NCBI GenBank assembly: GCA_022340465.1
Contig: JAJDNW010000002.1
Coordinates: forward strand, 1-40,319
Direction: 5' to 3'
From: Deltaproteobacteria bacterium
Lineage (GTDB): Bacteria; Desulfobacterota; Desulfobacteria; Desulfobacterales; B30-G6
DNA: 40,319 bases
Part shown: in pieces, positions 24,673 to 34,007 of the stretch
How the letters are laid out: each line of letters opens with the position of its first letter
Position numbering within the stretch: position 1 is the stretch's first letter
Notes under the pieces: generated by a model
What the model was told of the DNA's origin: nothing
The model's input: only the letters and a program-made list of their open reading frames with translations
Database searches by the model: none
Position numbers and translations under genes: made by a program

Positions 24673-24703
24673 TTTTCACATAGAAAGCGATGAAATGTGA
24701 AAA
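24673..24703. promoter_or_regulatory. inverted repeat TTTTCACAT/ATGTGAAAA in divergent promoter region
   Basis: Nine-base arms at 24673-24681 and 24695-24703 are separated by 13 bp. The site lies 26 bp before the minus-strand dehydrogenase start, where an operator would be expected. It differs from the TetR-gene palindrome, so another regulator is likely. The rest of the spacer to 24897 is A+T-rich and contains a tandem ATCGATCAGC/ATCGATCATC. Confidence 0.4.
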
Positions 24704-24897
24704 AAAGGTGTTAATATATCGATCAGCATCGATCATCGTGCGGGTGCAAAATGTCAATAAACATATTATAACATTCTGAAAAATATAAGATTAATTATAA
24801 AATTATCATTTGTGCATACATTTTGCAAGAACTTTGAGGGATAACGATGCATTCAATTTGGGTGATATGAAATCAAGGTTTTAAAAGGATGAAGATT

Positions 24898-26178
24898 ATG
24901 AAAACGCTTAAAAAAAGTGACTGGCTGTTGGCTGCGCTGGTTTTCTTGCTTTTAGCCGCTTGCAGCGGGGGCTCCGGTTCGGACAGCGGCGCTTCGAACA
25001 CCACGGGAACCCTGTCGGTGGGGCTTACGGATGCCTCCACGGAAGACTACCAGGCCGTTTATGTCACCATTGACGAGGTGCGCGTTCACCGCTGCGACAC
25101 GGAGCCGGAGGGAGAAGTCGTGCCGGCGGACGCACAAGATGACGGTTTGGAGGACGACGCCTGCGACGGTCAAGGCACCTGGATCACCATGGCGACCCCT
25201 CATAAGACGTACAACCTCCTGGAACTGGTGAACGGGAAAGTCGCCTCCCTCGGAGTCGCCGAACTGGCGACGGGAACCTACTCCCAGATGCGGCTCTATC
25301 TCGGCGAGACAGCGGATGACGGGCTCAACATACTGGAAGAATCTCACCCGTATCCGAATTATGTGATCGTGGACGATGTTGCCCATGAATTGAAGGTCCC
25401 CAGCGGATACCAGAGCGGCATCAAGCTGGTCCACGCGTTCCAGATCGTGGCGGGCTCCACCGTGGATCTCCTGCTGGACTTTGACGCTGCCAAGTCCGTG
25501 GTCAAGGCCGGCAAGAGCGGCAAACGCGCGCTCAAGCCTGTCATCAAGATTTTGGGCACCGTCAATCTGGCCACTCTGAGCGGTGTGGTGACGGACGACC
25601 AGCAAACCGGCCTCGGCGGTGTCGAGGTTGCCGTGCAGACCTTTAATGACCAGGCGGCAGACCCCAAGGACCGTGTGACGTCCGTTACGACCACCTATAC
25701 CGCTGCCGGCCAGGAAAATGTCGAACCGTACCAGGACGATAAGGGACAGTACCTGGTGCGCCTCCTCCCCGGCAGCTACAATATTGCCGTCTATGAACCG
25801 GGCTTCTTCCCGCAGTGCCGGAGTGTCACGCCCGAATCGGGCGACGTTCTGAATGCCGATTTCAGCCTGGTGCCGGCCGGAACCGGGAGCGTGACCGTCA
25901 CCATCGAAAACTCTCCGGAGGTGGGCGATACGGAAATAATCCTGAGTTTCCGCCAGACCTGCCCCAACGAAGAGCCGTTCGAGGTGGTCGCACTGCCGTA
26001 CGTCGACGGGTTCCAGGTCGATCTGCCGGGCCGGTATGACCCAGATGATCCTCCCGTCGAATATGAACTCGTGGTTTCGGCGGAGGGCTGGGAAACGCAT
26101 GTCGAAACGGTCGTTGTGGCGGCAGGAGAAATCAGCGAGTATCCGGTCAGCCTGACGGCAACCCCTTCCCCCCTTTAA
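24898..26178 (+). CDS. DUF4382-like lipoprotein with carboxypeptidase-regulatory-like domain
   Basis: The start at 24898 is chosen for its spacing from AAAAGG; an ATG at 24889 is in frame. A signal peptide ends in the lipobox LLLAAC, followed by a Gly/Ser linker. The next about 190 residues ([28 protein letters not shown], then WITM, YNLLEL and TYSQMRLYL) match DUF4382. After that comes a beta-sandwich like the carboxypeptidase regulatory domain ([35 protein letters not shown]) and another beta region. It is a probable surface or periplasmic lipoprotein of unknown role. It is closed by a strong terminator and stands alone. Confidence 0.8.
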   Translation: MKTLKKSDWLLAALVFLLLAACSGGSGSDSGASNTTGTLSVGLTDASTEDYQAVYVTIDEVRVHRCDTEPEGEVVPADAQDDGLEDDACDGQGTWITMATPHKTYNLLELVNGKVASLGVAELATGTYSQMRLYLGETADDGLNILEESHPYPNYVIVDDVAHELKVPSGYQSGIKLVHAFQIVAGSTVDLLLDFDAAKSVVKAGKSGKRALKPVIKILGTVNLATLSGVVTDDQQTGLGGVEVAVQTFNDQAADPKDRVTSVTTTYTAAGQENVEPYQDDKGQYLVRLLPGSYNIAVYEPGFFPQCRSVTPESGDVLNADFSLVPAGTGSVTVTIENSPEVGDTEIILSFRQTCPNEEPFEVVALPYVDGFQVDLPGRYDPDDPPVEYELVVSAEGWETHVETVVVAAGEISEYPVSLTATPSPL

Positions 26179-26229
26179 TGGTACCCGGGCGCGTCTGCCG
26201 TTGGAAGGCGGGCAGCCCCCCGGCAGCAT

Positions 26230-26277
26230 GGCTCGCACGCTCCGTCGATTGCAGCGGAGCGTGCGAGCCCCCTTTTG
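26230..26277 (+). terminator. strong intrinsic terminator of the lipoprotein gene
   Basis: GGCTCGCACGCTCCG (26230-26244) pairs perfectly with CGGAGCGTGCGAGCC (26255-26269) around a 10-base loop, then CCCTTTTGC. The stem has 15 pairs. It separates the lipoprotein gene from the importer promoter 75 bp downstream. Confidence 0.85.
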
Positions 26278-26351
26278 CATGTGCTCCCCGCACGTACTTT
26301 CCGGAAAGCGTTTTTTACGCCAACCCCCTTGCCGACCAGCCGCTTTGCCTA

Positions 26352-26380
26352 TTGACATCCCGTGCGTTTTACCGCATAAT
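26352..26380 (+). promoter_or_regulatory. sigma-70 promoter of the Liv-type importer operon
   Basis: TTGACA (26352-26357) and CATAAT (26375-26380) are spaced by exactly 17 bp, matching 11 of 12 consensus positions. Transcription would begin near 26387, giving a leader of about 60 nt before the substrate-binding protein at 26450. Confidence 0.75.
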
Positions 26381-26449
26381 CAATCCCTTGTTGTCGGTGT
26401 AGGTTTGTTTTTCCGTGGTCCTAACATGTCAAATAAAAAGGAGAATGAA

Positions 26450-27613
26450 ATGAGGAGAGTAACTGTTATAATTGCATTGTTGGCCATGACGGCGTTGTTG
26501 GTTTCACCTTGCGCATGGGCTGCCAAGGAAATCAAGATCGGTTTCAACATTCCACTGACTGGCGACAACCCGGATGTCGGCGCTTCTTCGAAAAATGCGG
26601 CCGAAATGTATCTGAAGGAAAACCCGACTGTTAAGGCCGGCGGTGAGACCTACAACCTGAAGTTCGTCTACGAGGACAACGAGTACAAACCCGAGTCCGC
26701 CGTCAAGATCAACACCAAGCTCATCACCGAGGAGGGCGTTCTGGGCATCATCGGGCCGCAGTCCTCCAGCCAGGCGGTACCTGCCGGCGAGGTAGCCAAC
26801 AACAACCAGACCCCCATGATCAGCCCGTGGTCCACCAACCCGAACACCACGTTAGACCGCCCGTACGTCTTCCGCGGGTGTTTCCTGGATCCCTTCCAGG
26901 GACCGGTGGCCGCCAATTTTGCCACGGATGAACTGGGCGCTAAGAAGGCGGCCGTGATTTATGACATCGCTGCCGACTATCCCAAGGGCCTGGCCGAAAA
27001 TTTCAAAGAGGCCTTCGAAAAGATCCATGGCCCGGGATCGGTGGTCGCGTTTGAAAGCTTCACCACCGGCGACAAGGACTTTTCGGCTCAGATGACCAAC
27101 ATCGTCATGTCCAAGGCCGATGTCCTTTTTATTCCCCAGTATTACTCCGAAGTGCCGCTGATCATCCGTTCGGCCAAGGAGATGGGGTGGACGCGCGACA
27201 TCCTGGGCGCCGATGCCTGGGGCGGCGGTGACCTGATGGGTCTTTGCGGGGACGACTGCAAGGGGTACTACTTTTCCACGCACTATGCCGCAGCCGGCGC
27301 CAAGGGCGCCACCAAGGCGTTTATCGATGCCTACACCGAGCAATACGGCAAAACCCCGGACGATGTCGCGGCGCTCACCTGGGACACCATCGGCCTCATG
27401 GTTCAGGCCATCAAAGACACCGGCGGGTTGTCGGGAAATATCAAGAGCGACCGCACCAAGGTCAAGGATGCCCTGGCGGGTATCAAAGACTTTCCCGGCA
27501 TCACCGGCACCATGACCTTTACGCCGGACGGCGACCCCAAGAAGTGTGCGGTCATCGTACAGATCAATGAGCAGGGTCAGTTCGCTTTCCACAAGTCCGT
27601 CTGCCCCAAATAA
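26450..27613 (+). CDS. livK: branched-chain amino acid-type ABC importer, substrate-binding protein
   Basis: A 387-residue periplasmic binding protein of the Leu/Ile/Val family (type I fold). A signal peptide runs to AWA, with mature AKEIKIGFNIPLTGDNPD. Family motifs follow: AAEMYLKENP, EGVLGIIGPQSSSQAVPAGEVANN and WSTNPNT. The ATG at 26450 has GGAG six bases upstream. The frame extends farther upstream without support. The real ligand could be an amino acid, a small acid or an aromatic acid; this family is broad. It is followed by all four other transporter genes. The symbol livK is by family, not by proven specificity. Confidence 0.88.
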   Translation: MRRVTVIIALLAMTALLVSPCAWAAKEIKIGFNIPLTGDNPDVGASSKNAAEMYLKENPTVKAGGETYNLKFVYEDNEYKPESAVKINTKLITEEGVLGIIGPQSSSQAVPAGEVANNNQTPMISPWSTNPNTTLDRPYVFRGCFLDPFQGPVAANFATDELGAKKAAVIYDIAADYPKGLAENFKEAFEKIHGPGSVVAFESFTTGDKDFSAQMTNIVMSKADVLFIPQYYSEVPLIIRSAKEMGWTRDILGADAWGGGDLMGLCGDDCKGYYFSTHYAAAGAKGATKAFIDAYTEQYGKTPDDVAALTWDTIGLMVQAIKDTGGLSGNIKSDRTKVKDALAGIKDFPGITGTMTFTPDGDPKKCAVIVQINEQGQFAFHKSVCPK

Positions 27614-27632
27614 ATTCACGGGAATTTATTTG
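27607..27632 (+). other. hairpin overlapping the binding-protein stop codon
   Basis: CAAATAAATT (27607-27616) and AATTTATTTG (27623-27632) form a perfect 10-bp A+T-rich stem containing the TAA stop, with loop CACGGG. It is the first of two tandem hairpins before livH. Confidence 0.65.
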
Positions 27633-27647
27633 TAAGATTGTCACAAC

Positions 27648-27684
27648 AAGCGCCCACTGTGTGTTGTTAACGCGGTGGGCGCTT
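27648..27684 (+). terminator. hairpin between binding-protein and permease genes
   Basis: AAGCGCCCAC (27648-27657) pairs with GTGGGCGCTT (27675-27684) over 10 bp, with a 17-base loop. There is no proper T-tract after it. It probably acts as an mRNA stabiliser or partial terminator, keeping the binding-protein message more abundant than the permease message, as is common in importer operons. Confidence 0.6.
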
Positions 27685-27716
27685 ATATTAAGAAGATTTA
27701 TTTTGGAGGAAAACGC

Positions 27717-28682
27717 ATGACCTTCAACTTTTTCATGCAGAACCTCATCAACGCCCTCCAGTGGGGAAGTTTTTATGCCCTGATCGCACTGGGCTACTCC
27801 ATGGTTTACAGCATTCTCATGCTGTTCAACTTCGCCCACGGGGACATTTTCATGGTGGGCGCCTACATCGGGCTGGGCGTGTCCACCGGACTGCTGGCCC
27901 TGGTGGGGACCGGAGCGACCGCTATATTGCCGGGCTGGTCGGTTCTGGTGTTGACCATCCTGATATCCATGTTCCTGACGGCTTTTGTGGGGATTATCGT
28001 GGAGAGGGTCGGGTATCGTCCGCTGCGCGACGCTCCCCGTGCCTCCGCCGCCATTACCGGTTTGATGATCGGCATCATCCTGGAAACAGGCAACATTCTG
28101 TTTCTGGGCGGATCGCGCCTCAAGTTCCCCCAGCTCATCCAATCCGTCACCTACAACATCGGTGGGGTCTACGTGACCAACAAGAAAATCATGATCGTGT
28201 TGGTTTCACTCGGGTTGATGCTGGCCCTGCACCAGTTCGTGACGCGTACCAAGTATGGCATGGCCATGCGGGCCATGGCCTACGATTACCTGGTCATCCC
28301 CCTGATGGGCGTATCCATGAACCGGGTGGCCGTCATGACCTTTGCCATCGGTTCGGCTCTGGCGGCGGCGGCGGGAATCCTTTTCGGATTGGCCTATCCG
28401 GTGTTGGACCCCTACATGGGGGTCAGTTTCGGATGGAAAGCCTTTGTAGCGGCGATTCTTGGGGGGCGCGGCTCAATTATGGGGGCCTGTATCGCCGGGT
28501 TCATGCTGGGATTCATCGAAATCATGACCGTACCGGCCATCCAGATCGTGAACCGCCTTTTCGAGCTGAATATCGGATCGAATTTGAGAGACCTGATCGC
28601 ATATTCCATCGTCTTGCTGATTCTCATATTCAGACCCCACGGGCTGTTCGGCGAGGCATATAGTGCCAAACTGCGTCTGTAA
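27717..28682 (+). CDS. livH: Liv-type ABC importer permease LivH
   Basis: A 321-residue inner-membrane permease. The N-terminus FMQNLINALQWGSFYALIALGYSMVYSILMLFNFAHGD is a LivH hallmark (ALIALGYSMVYGIL, NFAHGD). VGYRPLRDAPRASAAITG and the RTKYGMAMRAMAYD coupling helix region follow. The end FRPHGLFGE is also typical. The ATG at 27717 has TTGGAGGA at good spacing. It works with LivM, LivG and LivF to import a small acid or amino acid. Confidence 0.9.
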   Translation: MTFNFFMQNLINALQWGSFYALIALGYSMVYSILMLFNFAHGDIFMVGAYIGLGVSTGLLALVGTGATAILPGWSVLVLTILISMFLTAFVGIIVERVGYRPLRDAPRASAAITGLMIGIILETGNILFLGGSRLKFPQLIQSVTYNIGGVYVTNKKIMIVLVSLGLMLALHQFVTRTKYGMAMRAMAYDYLVIPLMGVSMNRVAVMTFAIGSALAAAAGILFGLAYPVLDPYMGVSFGWKAFVAAILGGRGSIMGACIAGFMLGFIEIMTVPAIQIVNRLFELNIGSNLRDLIAYSIVLLILIFRPHGLFGEAYSAKLRL

Positions 28683-28702
28683 TATTTTTAAGGATAAAAT
28701 AA

Positions 28703-30046
28703 ATGTCTGCTACCGCTGAATTAAAACAGACAAATGGTTTCAAAAGCCTTTTCAAAAGGCTTTATGGCAACGCTCCCCTTCTGGGAATTCTCTTGGGATT
28801 TTTTATCTGCACCCTTTGGGAAATGCTGATCGGCGAAACGCTGGCTTCATGGCTGCTTCTGCCCAAAATGCCCATTCTGTTCGGTATGGTGACCGTATCC
28901 AAGGTGTTTGCCGGGCTGATCAACCTGGCGATCAAAGGGACGCCTTTTGAGTGGTTTTCGCTGATCCACGTGCCCATGGCGCTGATCTACTTCGGTGTGG
29001 TCTACGCCGTTCCCCTGGCCGTCGTTATCCGGTTGACGGTCCGGTCGGCCAACGCCGTTGCCCGGTCCCTTCAACAACTGCCGCTCATCGTGACGGCGCT
29101 GGTGCACCTGGGGATGCTGTACGCCATCTTCCACTTCTGGGCGGGGTTGAGCGATTACCGGCTGATTTCGTTGAAATTGACGCTCATTGCCGTCCTGCTG
29201 ACCCTCAGCTTGAACATCATCAACGGCTACATGGGGGAATTTTCCTGCTCCCATCCGGGCTTCATGGCCGTGGGCGCCTATATGTCCTCCGTGTTTACGG
29301 TCGGGCTTTTCGTCAACGACAAAGTGCTCGGAGATGCGCTGCTGGGTGTTCCCATGGCATATGTGAGCTTCCCCCTCGCCCTGATTTTCGGCGGTCTGTG
29401 TGCATCCCTGTGCGCGCTGGTGGTTGCCGTCCCTTCCTTCCGGACACGGGGGGACTACCTGGCCATTATCAGTCTGGCGTTCCTGTTCATCGTCAAGAGT
29501 TTTTTCGAGAACATGCAGTCATTGGGCGGTGCCAGGGGCATCATGGGGCAGCCCAACTGGGCGACGCTCCCGGTTATATTCGTTGTCGTTGTGTTCGGGG
29601 TATGGGCCATCAACAATTTCGTGAATTCCACGCTCGGCAAGGCGCTCAATGCCGTGCGGGACGATGAGATGGCCGCTGATGCCATGACCGTAAACACCCG
29701 CAAAACCAAAATGGTCGCCTTCCTTTTCGGGGCTTTCTGGGCCGGGATGGCCGGCGGGCTTCTGGCCCACGTGCTGCGGTTCATCAACCCGGCCATGTTC
29801 GGCATACAAAAGCTGGCGGAGGTTCTGGCAATGGTCTATTTCGGCGGCCTCAATTCGGTTTACGGATCCATTGTGGGGGCCGTTTCCATCAGTCTGCTGG
29901 GCGAGGTTCTGCGGCCGCTGGAAATCCTGAAATGGATTGTCATCCCCCTGCTGCTTATTCTGGTGATGGTTTACAGACCCACCGGCCTGGTCGCGTTCAA
30001 GACGTTCAATGTGCGCGAGGCTTTCGGACCAAAGGAGGTGGAGTAG
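28703..30046 (+). CDS. livM: Liv-type ABC importer permease LivM with long N-terminal extension
   Basis: The core LivM permease starts near residue 150 (TLSLNIINGYMGEFSCSHPGFMAVGAYMSS), with RTRGDYLAIISLAFLFIV, ARGIMGQP and RDDEMAADAMTVN, and ends RPTGLVAFKTF. In front are about 150 residues with roughly three further membrane segments, so the total of 447 residues is longer than the usual 300-350 (some LivM proteins do carry such extensions). The canonical coupling-helix motif GRALxAVRDDExAA is present as GKALNAVRDDEMAA. Start ATG 28703, ribosome binding site AAGGA. Confidence 0.88.
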   Translation: MSATAELKQTNGFKSLFKRLYGNAPLLGILLGFFICTLWEMLIGETLASWLLLPKMPILFGMVTVSKVFAGLINLAIKGTPFEWFSLIHVPMALIYFGVVYAVPLAVVIRLTVRSANAVARSLQQLPLIVTALVHLGMLYAIFHFWAGLSDYRLISLKLTLIAVLLTLSLNIINGYMGEFSCSHPGFMAVGAYMSSVFTVGLFVNDKVLGDALLGVPMAYVSFPLALIFGGLCASLCALVVAVPSFRTRGDYLAIISLAFLFIVKSFFENMQSLGGARGIMGQPNWATLPVIFVVVVFGVWAINNFVNSTLGKALNAVRDDEMAADAMTVNTRKTKMVAFLFGAFWAGMAGGLLAHVLRFINPAMFGIQKLAEVLAMVYFGGLNSVYGSIVGAVSISLLGEVLRPLEILKWIVIPLLLILVMVYRPTGLVAFKTFNVREAFGPKEVE

Positions 30047-30047
30047 G

Positions 30048-30820
30048 ATGCCGCTGCTCGAAGTCACAGATATGAGTCATTCTTTCGGCGGGCTCAAAGC
30101 CGTTTCCAACTACAACTTGAGCCTTGAACCCGGACAGATTACCGGGCTGATCGGCCCCAACGGTGCGGGGAAAACAACTATATTTAATCTGATAACCGGT
30201 ATCTACAAACCCATGGTAGGCGAGGTCCGCTTGAACGGGACCAACATGGTCGGCAAAAGGCCCGACCAGATCGCCGCCAAGGGAATCGGGCGTACTTTTC
30301 AGGAGATGCGGCTGTGGCGGCACATGACGGTTATGGAGCATGTCATGATGGCCCGCTATTCCAAACTTTCCTACGGCCTGTTCGGTGCTTTCCTGGACAG
30401 CCCCAAACGAAGGACGGAAGAGATAGCTTCCGAGGCACTGGCCCTGGAATACATGGAACTGTTCGGCGTGGACCAGTATGCGGATCAGCTGGTGGTCAAT
30501 TTGCCCTATGGCGCCCAGCGGCGGGTGGAGATGGCCCGGGCGCTGGCCACGGAACCCCAGGTGCTGCTGCTGGACGAGCCGACGGTGGGCATGACCCCCG
30601 AAGAAATGGAGGACATGATCATGGTGGTGCGCAAGGCCCACGAACGCTTCAACCTGGCCATTTTTCTGATCGAACACCGCCTGCGCGTGGTGCGGGAGTT
30701 GTGCCAGCATGTCCAGACGCTGGTGTTCGGGGAAGTGCTGGTGGAAGGCACGCCCGAAGAAGTTCAAAATCACCCCAAGGTCATCGAGGCATATATCGGT
30801 GAACAGGAGATAGATTTCTA

Positions 30821-30821
<1 letters not shown>
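30048..30821 (+). CDS. livG: Liv-type ABC importer ATPase LivG
   Basis: A 257-residue ATPase with Walker A GPNGAGKT, the LivG-type RTFQEMRLWRHMTVMEHV, Walker B VLLLDEPTVGM and the H-loop IEHRL. The signature motif reads LPYGAQRRVEMARAL instead of the usual LSYGQQRRLEIARAL; Tyr-Gly is retained but Ser is Pro, a mild deviation. The ATG at 30048 overlaps nothing and follows the LivM stop by one base; AAAGGAGGTGGAG lies just upstream. Its last base is shared with the LivF start (TAATG). Confidence 0.9.
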
Positions 30822-31537
<716 letters not shown>

Positions 31538-31561
31538 ACAGCGGGAAGGAGGACATCAACC

Positions 31562-32083
31562 ATGAACGGAGACAAGCATCCGTGGGCCGGTGTTGCAAGG
31601 CTGATTATTATCATCCTGTTTCTGTCGGCTGGGGTCACTGCCGCTAATGCCGGCCCCTTCGAAAAAGGTAGCCGCCGGTTTTCCATCGTCGCCGGGTCCG
31701 GCAGGATGCTGGACAGCAACTATGCCATCTTTGGCGTGGGCGCGGGGGTGTTCGCAGCGGACGGCCTGGAACTGGGGCTGGACGGCGAGGCATGGCTGGG
31801 AAGCGACCCGGGCATCTACAAACTGAGTCCGCGGGCCACCTACATTCTGCCCGTCCGGTCTCGGGTGAGGCCGTATGGAGGCGTTTTCTACAGCCACATT
31901 TTCATCGAGGATTACGATGACCTTGATACGGCCGGTGTCCGGGGGGGTGTTTATATCACCACCGATAAAAGTTGGTTTCTCGGCCTGGGGGCTGTATACG
32001 AGGTCTACCTCAACTGCGACGAATCCATTCACGCGTCCTGTGACGACACCTACCCTGAAGTTTCGATTTTAATCACGTTTTAG
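31562..32083 (+). CDS. small exported protein, probable outer-membrane beta-barrel
   Basis: A 173-residue protein with a signal peptide (LIIIILFLSAGVTAANA) and a mature part made of alternating strands: RRFSIVAGSGRMLD, GVGAGVFAADGLELGLDGEAWLG, SPRATYILPVRSRVRPYGG and WFLGLGAVYEVYL. It ends in ILITF, a terminal Phe as in barrel proteins. Two Cys near the end may form a disulfide. It lies 25 bp after LivF and 14 bp before the next SDR, so it is probably cotranscribed. It could be a small porin or channel for the importer substrate, but that is inference. No family recognised. Confidence 0.65.
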   Translation: MNGDKHPWAGVARLIIIILFLSAGVTAANAGPFEKGSRRFSIVAGSGRMLDSNYAIFGVGAGVFAADGLELGLDGEAWLGSDPGIYKLSPRATYILPVRSRVRPYGGVFYSHIFIEDYDDLDTAGVRGGVYITTDKSWFLGLGAVYEVYLNCDESIHASCDDTYPEVSILITF

Positions 32084-32097
32084 AAGGAGCTGGAGAC

Positions 32098-32886
32098 ATG
32101 GACCTCGGAATCGAAGGCAAGATCGCACTGGTGGCCGCGGCAACCCGGGGGCTGGGCAGAGGGTGCGCGGATCAACTGGCCGCCGAAGGGTGCCGGGTGG
32201 CCGTCTGTTCGCGGGATGCCGCCGAAGCAGGGCAGGCTGCCCGGGAAATAGCCACCCGGTCAGGAAGCGAGGCCAAGGGGTTCGCCGCAGACCTGTCACT
32301 GCCTGATGACATCGACCGTTTGCTGGCGGATGTCCGGTCGTCGCTGGGGGCTCCGGATATCCTGGTGACCAATGCCGGCGGCCCGCCTCCGGGGACGTAT
32401 GCCAGCACACCGCTGGACGCCTATGAAAAGGCTTTTGAACTGACCCTGATGAGCGCCGTCCGCCTGATTAACGGGGTCACTGCGGCCATGGTGGCCAAGG
32501 GATGGGGGCGCATTATCGCCATCACGTCGGTTTCGGTGAAGCAGCCCATCGGCAACCTCCTGCTGTCCAACATGGCCAGGGCGGGGTTGACCGGCTTTTT
32601 AAAAACCGTGTCGACCGAACTGGCGCCGGCAGGCATTACCGTCAACGCCCTTCTTCCGGGGATACACAAAACCGCGCGCGTCGAGCAGCTGGTGCAGGAC
32701 CGCTGCAGCCGGGAGGGAAGGGATCCCGATGAAATCTATGCGGAAATGATCGCGGACACACCGAGCAGCACCATTGGCGACCCGTCCGATTTCGGGGCGG
32801 CGGCCGCTTTTCTGGCCGGACGTCAGGCGTGCTTCATCACCGGACAGAACCTGCTGGTGGACGGGGGAAGCTACAGGGGAATGTAA
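32098..32886 (+). CDS. divergent short-chain dehydrogenase-like protein
   Basis: A 262-residue Rossmann protein (AAATRGLGRGCADQLA, VTNAGGPPPG, and a C-terminus FITGQNLLVDGG). The catalytic Ser is in ITSVSVKQPIG, but the Tyr-x3-Lys position reads NLLLSNMARAGL: no Tyr, and Arg in place of the Lys region. This fits the SDR subfamily with a substituted active site, so it is not a normal alcohol dehydrogenase. It follows the barrel-like protein by 14 bp. It is the last gene of the importer run and is followed by the third copy of the 60-bp repeat. Confidence 0.82.
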   Translation: MDLGIEGKIALVAAATRGLGRGCADQLAAEGCRVAVCSRDAAEAGQAAREIATRSGSEAKGFAADLSLPDDIDRLLADVRSSLGAPDILVTNAGGPPPGTYASTPLDAYEKAFELTLMSAVRLINGVTAAMVAKGWGRIIAITSVSVKQPIGNLLLSNMARAGLTGFLKTVSTELAPAGITVNALLPGIHKTARVEQLVQDRCSREGRDPDEIYAEMIADTPSSTIGDPSDFGAAAAFLAGRQACFITGQNLLVDGGSYRGM

Positions 32887-32888
32887 TG

Positions 32889-32949
32889 AACAAAGCGCTT
32901 CCGGGGTGAAATAAGTGCCGGACCCTGCAGCCTGGGTATCTACCCTGTT
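32889..32949 (+). repeat. ~60-bp repeat, copy 3
   Basis: AACAAAGCGCTTCCGGGGTG is followed by the core AAGTGCCGGACCCTGCAG and CCTGGGTATCTACC. It starts three bases after the SDR stop codon, unlike copies 1 and 2 it is not close to a start codon, and its stem is weaker. It keeps the same orientation. Confidence 0.6.
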
Positions 32950-33050
32950 GTGAAATCATTCCCAAGAATTTAAGGCAGTTATGGGAAACTGGAATAAGAC
33001 CGGCTCCCGCTATGCCGCGCGGAAGCCTTGAAGGAGGTTTGAGGACGATA

Positions 33051-33191
33051 ATGGTTTACATTCGGCATATATCCTCACCCTCAAATATTGTTACTTTGTG
33101 GCAGATTGTCAAGGCGACACGGATGATCGCTGGGCCACAAATGCTGCCGAAACAGAGGACAGGGCATGCCAGACGAAGAAAAAAACAATAA
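33051..33191 (+). CDS. possible 46-residue small ORF overlapping the cNMP-binding gene
   Basis: ATG 33051 is preceded by AAGGAGGT (33031) and GAGGA (33041), both credible. The frame runs 46 codons into the start of the next gene and stops at 33189. The product is basic at its end (GHARRRKKQ). It could be a leader peptide for the next gene, but composition gives no support and it may be chance. Confidence 0.2.
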   Translation: MVYIRHISSPSNIVTLWQIVKATRMIAGPQMLPKQRTGHARRRKKQ

Positions 33192-33960
33192 AAATCAAAA
33201 TAATACATTCATCGTCGCAAATCTGGGCATGGAGATCGAATTGACCGCCACCGCTGCCCTGATCCCCGTCGACCGGGCGATTCTGGGCGAGCACGAGTGG
33301 CCGGCAGTGGGTAGAATAAACAGTGCTTCGGATCTCCAATTAATTCTTTGGGCCCGGTATCTTCCCATCGCTAAAAATTCGGCCGAAACGACCGTTTTCA
33401 ACCGAATCAGGCATCAGATATCCGAGCGGAAGCTGCTGCTTGACGACCATCTGATCGAACAGAAGGATTACAAACAGATCATCAGCCAAAAGCTGGACCG
33501 CCTGCAAAAATTCAAAAGCATCCCTGCATTCTCCGAACTGGACGATGAGCAGATGCAAAAGCTGATGGAGCGCAGTGCAATAAAACACTACCCGGCAGGC
33601 GCGACCATCATCGGAGCGGACAATTGCGACCAGCGGGTGCATTATCTCTACAGCGGCGCGGCCAGGGTGGTGAGCAGGGATGTCGAACTCTACACAGTCA
33701 AGCGCAGGGGAGACATCCTCAGTGAACTGGACGCCATGCACCGGTCGGTGCGTCAATATTCCGTGCACGCCGTCGAAGACACGACCTGTATTCTAACCGC
33801 GGTGGAGATCGCCCGTCCCAAGGGAAAAGAGCGGTCCGATGAGACGCTTGTAAAAACGCTGGTGAGAACGAACCAGATGCTGAGGGACCGGCTGGAGCTC
33901 ACCACACGGCAACTGATGAAAGCCAAAGCCATCATTCATAAATTGAGCCCCAAAAAATAA
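33166..33960 (+). CDS. cyclic-nucleotide-binding-domain protein (CRP-like fold, no HTH seen)
   Basis: A 264-residue protein. Residues of about 1-115 are unassigned and polar. Residues of about 120-225 form a cNMP-binding jelly roll: FKSIPAFSELDDEQMQKLMERSAIKHYPAGATII, then VHYLYSGAARVVS and RRGDILSELDAMHRSVRQYSVHAVEDTTCIL. The phosphate cassette analogue keeps GDxLSEL and Arg in the RSV stretch. The last about 35 residues are helical, with a coil-like TLVRTNQMLRDRLELTTRQLMKAK, but no clear helix-turn-helix is seen, so it is more likely an effector than a transcription factor. A GAGGACAGGGC ribosome binding site is present. A nucleotide cyclase gene lies nearby. Confidence 0.75.
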   Translation: MPDEEKNNKNQNNTFIVANLGMEIELTATAALIPVDRAILGEHEWPAVGRINSASDLQLILWARYLPIAKNSAETTVFNRIRHQISERKLLLDDHLIEQKDYKQIISQKLDRLQKFKSIPAFSELDDEQMQKLMERSAIKHYPAGATIIGADNCDQRVHYLYSGAARVVSRDVELYTVKRRGDILSELDAMHRSVRQYSVHAVEDTTCILTAVEIARPKGKERSDETLVKTLVRTNQMLRDRLELTTRQLMKAKAIIHKLSPKK

Positions 33961-33973
33961 CCGCTCAGTTGCA

Positions 33974-34006
33974 ACGCTGGGGATAACAGCGTATCTTCCA
34001 GTTTTT
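33974..34006 (+). terminator. terminator between convergent cNMP-binding and UspA genes
   Basis: ACGCTG (33974-33979) pairs with CAGCGT (33987-33992) around GGGATAA; a GTTTTT tract follows at 34001-34006. It ends transcription of the cNMP-binding gene. A modest 6-bp stem. Confidence 0.45.
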
Positions 34007-34007
34007 C

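Noticed and set aside
24952-26358. Long minus-strand frame opposite the DUF4382-like lipoprotein
   Set aside because: No domain or ribosome binding site; it runs through the terminator hairpin and mirrors a real plus-strand gene.
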